A stretch of DNA of 11,812 bases, from assembly GCA_020629815.1 (NCBI GenBank), contig JAHDCN010000061.1:1-11812 (forward strand), read 5' to 3'. The position numbers were made by a program, and so were the translations under genes. Positions 7,173 through 11,812 of this stretch are shown here, one piece after another (the stretch's first letter is position 1; every line of letters begins with the position of its first letter). This stretch comes from Verrucomicrobiota bacterium (lineage in GTDB: Bacteria; Verrucomicrobiota; Verrucomicrobiia; Verrucomicrobiales; DEV007). The notes under the pieces were generated by a model that was not told the origin of the DNA, did not search any database, and worked only from the letters and a program-made list of their open reading frames with translations.

Positions 7173-8024
7173 ATGAAAATTCAATCGTCACTGATTGCCG
7201 CAGCAGCGGCTATTTTCAGCGTTTCCTGTCTCATTGCCCTGGCACAGGAGAAGGCTCCCGAGCCGCGTGTAGTCGTTCTCGACCCCGGCCACGGCGGTCG
7301 TTACATTCCTGGAAAAACTGATGGTACCCAGAGAGGTGATGGATCTTCCTGGAACAACACCAAATCGCCAAAGAAAGGGATTCTGGAGAAGGACCTTACC
7401 CTCGAATATGCGCTGGAAATTAAGAAAGCTTTTGAAGCCAGCGCCCGGGCAAAAGGGCTGAATATCAAAGTCGTTCTGACCCGCTACGAAGACAAGCACA
7501 TGAGCGCACTGTCCCGCGCTGCTGTGGCCGTTCAGCAAAGCGCCGATGTGTTTATCAGCCTGCACTTCAATGCCTCCGGCAGTCACCGGGCACATGGAAC
7601 CAAAGTGTTTATCTCTTCTGAAAAGCACCCGTATTGGGAATACGTAAATTTCAATAACCCCTACGCAAAAGAAGACCGGGCTTTTGCCCACCAGCTCGCC
7701 GATGCAGTGGCAGGTGCGCTCGAGCCATTCGGTGGTGACCCGGAGAATCGCTACGTGCACGGCGACAGCAAAGGCGATGGCGGATTTTTCAAAGACGGAC
7801 TGCGAATGCTGGGATACGCGAGGCAGGACTCACACTTGTATCAGGCAGTGATGAACCTGATCGAGATCGAGTTTATCGATAACCCGCGTGTTGAATCCTG
7901 GCTACTGAGTGAAGAAACGCGGCCACTGGCTCGCAAAGCCGTCGCCCTGTCTATGGTCGATGCGATTTGCGATCACTTTGAAAATTTCACTCCACCGTCT
8001 GCGCCGAGAAAAGCGCGCTACTAG
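7173..8024 (+). CDS. Secreted N-acetylmuramoyl-L-alanine amidase (Amidase_3)
   Basis: A 283-residue zinc amidase that cuts the bond between N-acetylmuramic acid and L-alanine in peptidoglycan, acting in the periplasm. Residues 1-24 are a signal peptide ending ALA; FSVSC (15-19) is a weak lipobox-like alternative. The catalytic domain (about 32-270) shows all zinc ligands and the catalytic acid: His40 in LDPGHGG, Glu72 in LEKDLTLEYA, His131 in ISLHFNAS and Glu231 in LIEIEFIDNP. There is no SPOR, LysM or AMIN domain, so targeting relies on the catalytic domain or partners. An insert about 150-215 holds aromatic residues and could be the regulatory helix region seen in AmiC-type enzymes (inference). 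It lies 21 bp after the sulfatase gene and is probably cotranscribed. Its TAG stop is created at the left edge of the MITE-like element. Confidence 0.92.
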   Translation: MKIQSSLIAAAAAIFSVSCLIALAQEKAPEPRVVVLDPGHGGRYIPGKTDGTQRGDGSSWNNTKSPKKGILEKDLTLEYALEIKKAFEASARAKGLNIKVVLTRYEDKHMSALSRAAVAVQQSADVFISLHFNASGSHRAHGTKVFISSEKHPYWEYVNFNNPYAKEDRAFAHQLADAVAGALEPFGGDPENRYVHGDSKGDGGFFKDGLRMLGYARQDSHLYQAVMNLIEIEFIDNPRVESWLLSEETRPLARKAVALSMVDAICDHFENFTPPSAPRKARY

Positions 8025-8184
8025 TGGTCGGACAAGTCTAAAGAGGTGGTGAATTGACGAGGACTTTTCTGCGCAATCGAGACGCGAGGAATTTGGCTAT
8101 TGGTTGATAGCCAACCGACGAGCAACGAAGGGTGCGTGGAAAAAGACCGGCAAGCCATCCGTCAATTTAGGCTTGTCCGACCAC
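8024..8184. mobile_element. 161-bp MITE-like element with 19-bp terminal inverted repeats
   Basis: The left end GTGGTCGGACAAGTCTAAA (8024-8042) and the right end, the reverse complement of GTGGTCGGACAAGCCTAAA (8166-8184), match at 18 of 19 positions. TA flanks both sides (8022-8023 and 8185-8186) within C-TA...TA-G, which fits duplication of TA in a CTAG target, as known for IS630/Tc1-mariner transposases. Subterminal AATTGACG (8052-8059) pairs with CGTCAATT (8160-8167), and the centre holds an 8-bp stem TTGGCTAT/ATAGCCAA (8093-8100, 8107-8114), so the whole element can fold as a long imperfect hairpin. It has no coding capacity, so it is non-autonomous and must have been moved by a transposase from elsewhere. 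It separates two convergent genes and forms part of both their stop codons. Family assignment is inferred. Confidence 0.82.
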
Positions 8185-9764
8185 TAGGAGTTCACTTTCT
8201 TTTTGTTCAAGCTTCGGGACAGAGCGCGTTGCACCATCGCACGCTTGCGGCCGCTCCCGGTCCAGCGCCGACGTTTGCCAACGCGCTGAAACGTCGCTCG
8301 ACTTTCGGAATCGTTCATCCATTCGTCGGCCACATCGCGAGATGCCTGATGCGCCTCGACATGGCGGGCATTGTCAGAGCGTGTGGTACCCGGTCTCAGC
8401 AATTTCGCTGTCAGCCCGGTTTCCCGACACATTTTATCCAGAGCGGAGAAATAAGAATCTTGAATCGATTGAGCCTGTTGCTTGAGCAGAGATGGATTGG
8501 TTTTGAATGCTGCCCGAAGCACGTCCGACCAGTCCTCGGACATATTTTCATTCAAGCACCACGAAACCTCATTGTGCTCCCATAGCTTCAGGTAAGACTC
8601 AGTTTCAATATCGATACCCGGCAATTGAATTCGGGGAATGCCTCCTGCCATCGCGAGGATACGGCTGTTTAGGCGATCCGTGACCAACATCCGCGACATC
8701 AGCACCAGCGATGCCCTCTGCCAAATATTGCGAGAGACCACCGCCATTGCTTTTTGATCGCGGAATGCCGAGACCCAGCGCTGCAATTCATTCTTCTCCT
8801 TCACCAGATCGTCTCCGTCTCCACCGACGAAAACCAATCCGATCCGAAATTTTTCCGCCACCGATCCCAGTGCCACGACCAGGCGGTCGAAATCAGCCAG
8901 ATCCAAACGGTTCACTTCAACCGTCAGCCATCCATTGGGAAAACGGGACTTCACCTCTTTTAAGATGGAAGACTCCGCTGCCTCGTGAAGCGACGTTTTG
9001 CACACTCGCGGAAGCACGCTCAAGCTGCATGGCATACGAGTGACAGCGATCCCCTGCCCTTCCAGATACTCGGCACCGTTCGCATCTCGAATTCCGACAA
9101 AAGAGGACTTTGCCAACACACTCAACAAACGCTGACGCATCTCTTCGGTCAGCGTTGATGGATCGGACAAACCCACGGAGTGGAAACAGGATTGTGATCC
9201 GAAAAACTGCCCTTCTGCTGACAGCAGATAGGAGAAATCATCAATCTGACCGGTGCGGCGGCGAACGTATCGATTCAGCTCCGCAGGTTCCGCAATCTGC
9301 ATCAGGCTGGCAAAACGCTCTGCCTCTTCGCCTTGCGCGGCCTCCGCATAGCCTGAGATCAATCCCCTGCCCAACGTATCTCCACCCGTGTGGATGAGCT
9401 GCAGCTGGCGACCGACCATCTCAATCGCACTTTCTCCATAATTGCGAACCGGGTAGCCTCCCTCTTCACCAAAATCAGCCGAAACCAGACCTGTGCATCG
9501 AAAAGCAGAAAGATTGAGAACCCGTGATACCACATGCGGAATCAGCAGTCCCCCGACATCGTAGCGATCCATCGGACCGATCAGCAGAGCTTCGTTGCTG
9601 GTTGAGACCAGTTCGTTGCCTTCCTGCAGCAGTCCCCATTTGCGCTCGCTTGGAATCCCATGGTGACGAGCTACTTTCGACTTTGCCGCATAACCAAACC
9701 GAATCCGCGGTTTTGAGGACTCACGATGATTCGTGAAAGAAACGGAGTTTTCTGCGGATGACAT
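8184..9764 (-). CDS. Polysaccharide pyruvyl transferase-like protein
   Basis: A 526-residue cytoplasmic protein that resembles polysaccharide pyruvyl transferases (PF04230, CsaB/WcaK type), which add ketal pyruvate from phosphoenolpyruvate to surface glycans. Visible matches are the N-terminal DRYDVGGLLIPHVVSRVL (66-83; like the D..N.GD.L motif), SFVGIRDANGAEYLEGQGI (221-239; like the S.RD..S...L...GI motif), and RASLVLMSRMLVTDRLNSRI (350-369; like A..VI..RLHG). In the last motif the usual His-Gly of DRLHG is Asn366-Ser367, so activity or donor may differ. Residues 460-526 are a basic tail rich in Arg and Lys without family counterpart. The ATG at 9764 has no Shine-Dalgarno site and lies 5 bp from a possible -10 box, so the transcript may be leaderless. 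Its TAG stop is formed with the end of the MITE-like element. Other GT-B-fold-like transferases remain possible. Confidence 0.66.
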   Translation of the reverse strand: MSSAENSVSFTNHRESSKPRIRFGYAAKSKVARHHGIPSERKWGLLQEGNELVSTSNEALLIGPMDRYDVGGLLIPHVVSRVLNLSAFRCTGLVSADFGEEGGYPVRNYGESAIEMVGRQLQLIHTGGDTLGRGLISGYAEAAQGEEAERFASLMQIAEPAELNRYVRRRTGQIDDFSYLLSAEGQFFGSQSCFHSVGLSDPSTLTEEMRQRLLSVLAKSSFVGIRDANGAEYLEGQGIAVTRMPCSLSVLPRVCKTSLHEAAESSILKEVKSRFPNGWLTVEVNRLDLADFDRLVVALGSVAEKFRIGLVFVGGDGDDLVKEKNELQRWVSAFRDQKAMAVVSRNIWQRASLVLMSRMLVTDRLNSRILAMAGGIPRIQLPGIDIETESYLKLWEHNEVSWCLNENMSEDWSDVLRAAFKTNPSLLKQQAQSIQDSYFSALDKMCRETGLTAKLLRPGTTRSDNARHVEAHQASRDVADEWMNDSESRATFQRVGKRRRWTGSGRKRAMVQRALSRSLNKKKVNS

Positions 9765-9769
9765 ATCAT

Positions 9770-9797
9770 ATATTACGTATTTCCAGATTATTTACAA
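9770..9797 (-). promoter_or_regulatory. Possible promoter of the pyruvyl transferase-like gene
   Basis: On the minus strand TTGTAA (9797-9792) and TAATAT (9775-9770) stand 16 bp apart, each matching 4 of 6 sigma-70 consensus positions. Only 5 bp separate the -10 box from the ATG, so transcription would start at or next to the start codon, giving a leaderless message. The AT-rich setting makes chance matches more likely. Confidence 0.4.
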
Positions 9798-9807
9798 ATA
9801 CTAAAAT

Positions 9808-9835
9808 TTTACTTTTTCTGGGTGTTTTTTATAAT
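9808..9835 (+). promoter_or_regulatory. Possible promoter of the DoxX-family gene
   Basis: A perfect -10 box TATAAT (9830-9835) is preceded, after 16 bp, by TTTACT (9808-9813; 4 of 6 match to the -35 consensus). The start codon lies about 70 bp downstream, leaving a leader of about 65 bases. The region 9765-9840 is far richer in A and T than the surrounding genes, as expected for a divergent promoter region. Confidence 0.5.
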
Positions 9836-9906
9836 TTTGAGAATCTGAGAATTGCGGAGGACTCGGGTATTGACCTCTGAAGCTATTCCGAATCATCATT
9901 TCAGTG

Positions 9907-10359
9907 ATGAAATTTTTGAAAGAAATCCTGTTTGGCGCCTGCTCTTTTCACTCCAATTGCGGCCAGTGGACCTACGCTTTGTTGCGTGTGTTCATCGGCT
10001 TCGGGCTGCTCAAGCACGGTATCGTAAACAAGTTTCCTCCCAGCGAAGGATTTGTCGGGCTGATCACTGCGCTGAAGTTTCCGGCTCCGGGTATGTTTGC
10101 CTGGCTCGCTGGTTTTGGAGAAGTCATCTGCGGTGCCTTGATTTTGATTGGCCTGCTGACCAGACCGGCAGCCATGATCGCCGGGATCACCATGCTTGTG
10201 GCCACCTACGCGCATTTCGTGCCGCCACTTTCAGAAAAGGGCAGCGGCTTCAGCCACTATGAGAAGCCGCTTCTATATCTGGTGCCGCTAATCTTCATCG
10301 CCGCCATCGGCGCCGGAAAATTCGGGGTCGATTCGGCATTGGGTAAACGGAAATCCTAA
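9907..10359 (+). CDS. DoxX-family integral membrane protein
   Basis: A 150-residue inner-membrane protein of the DoxX family (PF07681). Four hydrophobic segments are visible: about 20-35 (WTYALLRVFIGFGLLKHG), 60-80 (FAWLAGFGEVICGALILIG), 82-102 (AMIAGITMLVATYAHF) and 119-137 (LLYLVPLIFIAAIGAGKFG). The family pattern is clear: LR...G.G.LKHG near the first helix, the KFPAPGMFAWLAGFGEVICG block, and LIGLLTRPAAM. The last positively charged residues (GKRKS) should face the cytoplasm. Relatives have been linked to thiosulfate oxidation, thiol redox balance and oxidoreductase complexes; the job here is unknown. I prefer ATG 9907 over the GTG just before it (9904). No Shine-Dalgarno site is near; a GGAGG 47 bp upstream is too far. 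The gene stands alone, followed by a REP-like hairpin pair. Confidence 0.9.
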   Translation: MKFLKEILFGACSFHSNCGQWTYALLRVFIGFGLLKHGIVNKFPPSEGFVGLITALKFPAPGMFAWLAGFGEVICGALILIGLLTRPAAMIAGITMLVATYAHFVPPLSEKGSGFSHYEKPLLYLVPLIFIAAIGAGKFGVDSALGKRKS

Positions 10360-10365
10360 GCCGGG

Positions 10366-10415
10366 GTAGCGGGCACTCCTGCCCGCGAATCACAATGACG
10401 GGCAGGAGTACCCGT
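10366..10415. repeat. REP-like inverted pair with GTAG head
   Basis: GTAG (10366-10369) leads into the hairpin GCGGGCACTCCTGCCCGC (10369-10386; perfect 7-bp stem, loop CTCC). After 11 bp the related sequence ACGGGCAGGAGTACCCGT (10398-10415; 7-bp stem with one mismatch, loop GGAG) appears as the inverse of the first. This is the build of bacterial REP pairs (BIMEs), short repeats moved by RAYT transposases that recognise a GTAG-headed hairpin. The inverse copy has GTGA rather than GTAG at its head. It starts 7 bp after the DoxX stop, between convergent genes, and could also limit transcription or protect the 3' end. Confidence 0.75.
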
Positions 10416-10433
10416 CACCCATTTTCGAGACCT

Positions 10434-10486
10434 AACCCTGTTACCTCGATGACTTAACCCTGTTGGGTCACTGACCAAACCCTGTT
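10434..10486 (-). repeat. 22-bp-period repeat array B (core AACAGGGTT)
   Basis: On the minus strand the core AACAGGGTT lies at 10486-10478, 10464-10456 and 10442-10434, again exactly 22 bp apart. Spacers are TGGTCAGTGACCC (10477-10465; GGTC/GACC around AGT) and AAGTCATCGAGGT (10455-10443). This is the same build as array A at 233-316, in inverted orientation. The first unit lies inside the alpha/beta hydrolase gene: it encodes the last residues STGFGQ and the spacer supplies the TGA stop (10470-10468). Confidence 0.8.
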
Positions 10487-11484
10487 GACTCAGCCGTTTT
10501 TTCGGCCCGTTTCGCTGGGAGTTTCAACTCATCGAGCAACCGGTGCAGGTTGCGGCTGACCCCGAGACTGGTGCGTTTTCCATCTGGAGCGATTCGCACA
10601 CCGCGAAAGAAGTCGGCGTTGGAGTTTTGTTCGATCAGTATTTTCTGGTCCCGAAACTGGGTGATCTCATTCCAATGAATTTCTCCGGACCCAACTGGAA
10701 CCTCGAGCTGAAACACCGATTTCTTCGAAGCCGCCCGGGTGATACCCTGGTTGCGCAGCGTCATCCAGCCAATCGCCGAAGCCAGCGTCGAATAATCACG
10801 CTTCACCGGACCACCTAGGTGCACGTGATGACAGGCAGTTCGGAAGTTGTCCAAAATGCGCGTGTCAGCGAAACCAATTTCCCCACCTGCACGCTCGCCT
10901 TCTGCCAGGTAGTAGATCTGTTTCAAAACAGTGTCGAACTTGTCAGAGTAGTAGCTCTGAATCCGAAGCCCCTCTGGCAGCGATATGCCTTCAAAGGAAT
11001 AATCGGCAGGCAGAGCCGAGCCCAGAAAGTAAATCCCTTTCAAATACTCCATCGGCTCGGAATTTTGTTTCAAAGCAGTAGCGACCAATCGAGTTCCCAG
11101 GCTGTAGCCAATCAGCACATAAGGAGTCTGCTCGGTTTCGTATTTCTGGATCACCTCACGCAAAAAGTCCGGCGCCTTCGCCTGCACTTTTTCTTTCGCC
11201 TCGGTCCACTGCGCGACCACTTTTTCCGGATCAAGTTTTTCGTTGTCCCAGCGATAGGTTTTTACCTGCAAGTCGTTGTCCCAATCGCGAACGAAATCGC
11301 GCATTTCATCCTCGAAGTCGGTCGTCGCTCCATGCTCCAAAAATCCGTGAATGTAGATGTAAACCAAATCCGGCTTCTTCAGCACCGGCTTTGCAATCAG
11401 AGGAGTCACTTCCCGGACATCTTGAGCCGACAAGCTGGTGATCCACGCAATAATTACGACGGAAAGATTTACGAACGCTCTCAC
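10468..11484 (-). CDS. Exported alpha/beta-fold hydrolase
   Basis: A 338-residue exported hydrolase from a GTG start at 11484. I chose this start because MRAFVNLSVVIIAWITSLSA is a signal peptide and because the longer in-frame reading to ATG 11640 would run through the divergent gene at 11503. The alpha/beta hydrolase landmarks are YIYIHGFLEHG (42-52; HG oxyanion strand), the nucleophile elbow GYSLG (126-130, Ser128), a probable acid in SYYSDKFDTVL (177-187; Asp181 or Asp184) and a His in HHVHLGG (219-225). The layout recalls DUF726/lipase-like proteins, where the elbow is followed by LxGIYFLGSA and the acid by a WYS.xD.VL segment. Residues 240-338 have no recognised fold. The substrate is unknown. 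The last codons lie in repeat array B. It is divergent from the next gene, with 18 bp between start codons. Confidence 0.78.
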   Translation of the reverse strand: MRAFVNLSVVIIAWITSLSAQDVREVTPLIAKPVLKKPDLVYIYIHGFLEHGATTDFEDEMRDFVRDWDNDLQVKTYRWDNEKLDPEKVVAQWTEAKEKVQAKAPDFLREVIQKYETEQTPYVLIGYSLGTRLVATALKQNSEPMEYLKGIYFLGSALPADYSFEGISLPEGLRIQSYYSDKFDTVLKQIYYLAEGERAGGEIGFADTRILDNFRTACHHVHLGGPVKRDYSTLASAIGWMTLRNQGITRAASKKSVFQLEVPVGSGEIHWNEITQFRDQKILIEQNSNADFFRGVRIAPDGKRTSLGVSRNLHRLLDELKLPAKRAEKTAESTGFGQ

Positions 11485-11502
11485 AGTAGATAGAACGTTT
11501 CC

Positions 11503-11812
11503 ATGAAGTTGATCTTGGGAACAGTTTTGATTTTGTTTTTCTCGGCACAAGCTCAGGGAAATCCTATTGCCGGGAAAGATCTGGTGTTTGCCGAAAAAGA
11601 CGGAATCCTCGCCGTCGAGGCCGAACATTTTTTCAAGCAAACGGTAACAGCCACCCGCGAGTGGAAACTCACTTCCTCAAAATCTGCACCCGAGATTTCA
11701 CCGGATGCCGATCCGGCGCATGTCGAGGGAGCCAGCGGCAACGCCTATCTGGAAACCCTGCCTGACACCCGCCGGAATCATGGAGAAAAATTGATTCACG
11801 GGGAGAACTTTT
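11503..11812 (+). CDS. Secreted protein with VEAEHF motif (partial)
   Basis: The first 103 codons of a gene that continues past the right edge. MKLILGTVLILFFSAQAQG is a signal peptide. The mature part has KDGILAVEAEHFFKQTVTATREWKLTS (32-58) and, after an acidic gap, HVEGASGNAYLETLPDTRRNHGEKLIHGENF (73-103). I recall this opening from large secreted Planctomycetes and Verrucomicrobia proteins, where the VEAEHF segment begins a carbohydrate-binding-like beta-sandwich (as in CBM6/35-like domains, which often start with a VEAE strand) and glycan-active domains follow. Only the start is visible, so the enzyme class, if any, is unknown. It is divergent from the alpha/beta hydrolase gene, and each promoter must lie partly inside the other gene's reading frame or in the 18-bp gap. 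Confidence 0.75.
   Translation, partial: MKLILGTVLILFFSAQAQGNPIAGKDLVFAEKDGILAVEAEHFFKQTVTATREWKLTSSKSAPEISPDADPAHVEGASGNAYLETLPDTRRNHGEKLIHGENF

Noticed and set aside
8100..8585. A 161-codon open frame starting inside the MITE-like element
   Set aside because: It runs antisense to the pyruvyl transferase-like gene, has no recognisable domain or start signal, and looks like a shadow frame.
11485..11640. N-terminal extension of the alpha/beta hydrolase to the ATG at 11640
   Set aside because: It adds 52 residues without a signal or fold and overlaps the divergent signal-peptide gene at 11503; the GTG at 11484 gives a clean signal peptide.

Overview
The window (11,812 bp, moderately GC-rich, densely coded) reads as chromosome from a free-living, probably marine or biofilm member of the Verrucomicrobiota, or less likely another PVC-group phylum. 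This is an inference from gene content: a secreted formylglycine-type sulfatase, many exported proteins and lipoproteins, an alpha-helical 'W..(T/D)DP.AA..W' repeat protein, a 'VEAEHF' secreted protein, REP-like GTAG hairpins, and very few recognisable Shine-Dalgarno sites. No rRNA, tRNA, CRISPR array, phage gene or transposase gene was seen.

Layout. 1-227 (-): start of a small metal-binding-type lipoprotein, cut by the window edge. 354-1334 (-): galE. 1437-1922 (+): DUF4399 lipoprotein, closed by a strong terminator at 1942-1972. 1987-2961 (+): Gfo/Idh/MocA oxidoreductase. 5573-2980 (-): a three-gene run, pgeF-like laccase-domain protein, ispE and a membrane-anchored helical-repeat protein. 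5709-8024 (+): divergent from that run, a sulfatase followed after 21 bp by a secreted N-acetylmuramoyl-L-alanine amidase. 8024-8184: a 161-bp MITE-like element. 9764-8184 (-): a polysaccharide pyruvyl transferase-like protein. 9907-10359 (+): a DoxX-family membrane protein, divergent from it across an AT-rich promoter region. 10366-10486: a REP-like hairpin pair and a 22-bp-period repeat array. 11484-10468 (-): an exported alpha/beta hydrolase. 11503 to the right edge (+): the start of a secreted protein of unknown function.

Themes. Several genes concern the cell envelope: ispE supplies isoprenoid precursors (and so the undecaprenyl carrier), PgeF relatives are linked to peptidoglycan fidelity, the amidase cleaves peptidoglycan, and galE and the pyruvyl transferase-like protein fit surface polysaccharide synthesis. 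The sulfatase suggests use of sulfated glycans. Whether they act together is inference only.

The most unusual content is not protein-coding. (1) The MITE-like element sits exactly in a CTAG that would have been the shared, overlapping TAG stop of two convergent genes; its ends recreate both stops. (2) Two intergenic arrays 10 kb apart, in opposite orientation, carry the 9-bp core AACAGGGTT at an exact 22-bp period with mostly palindromic 13-bp spacers; one array supplies the last codons and stop of the alpha/beta hydrolase gene. (3) A REP-like inverted pair with a GTAG head lies next to that array.
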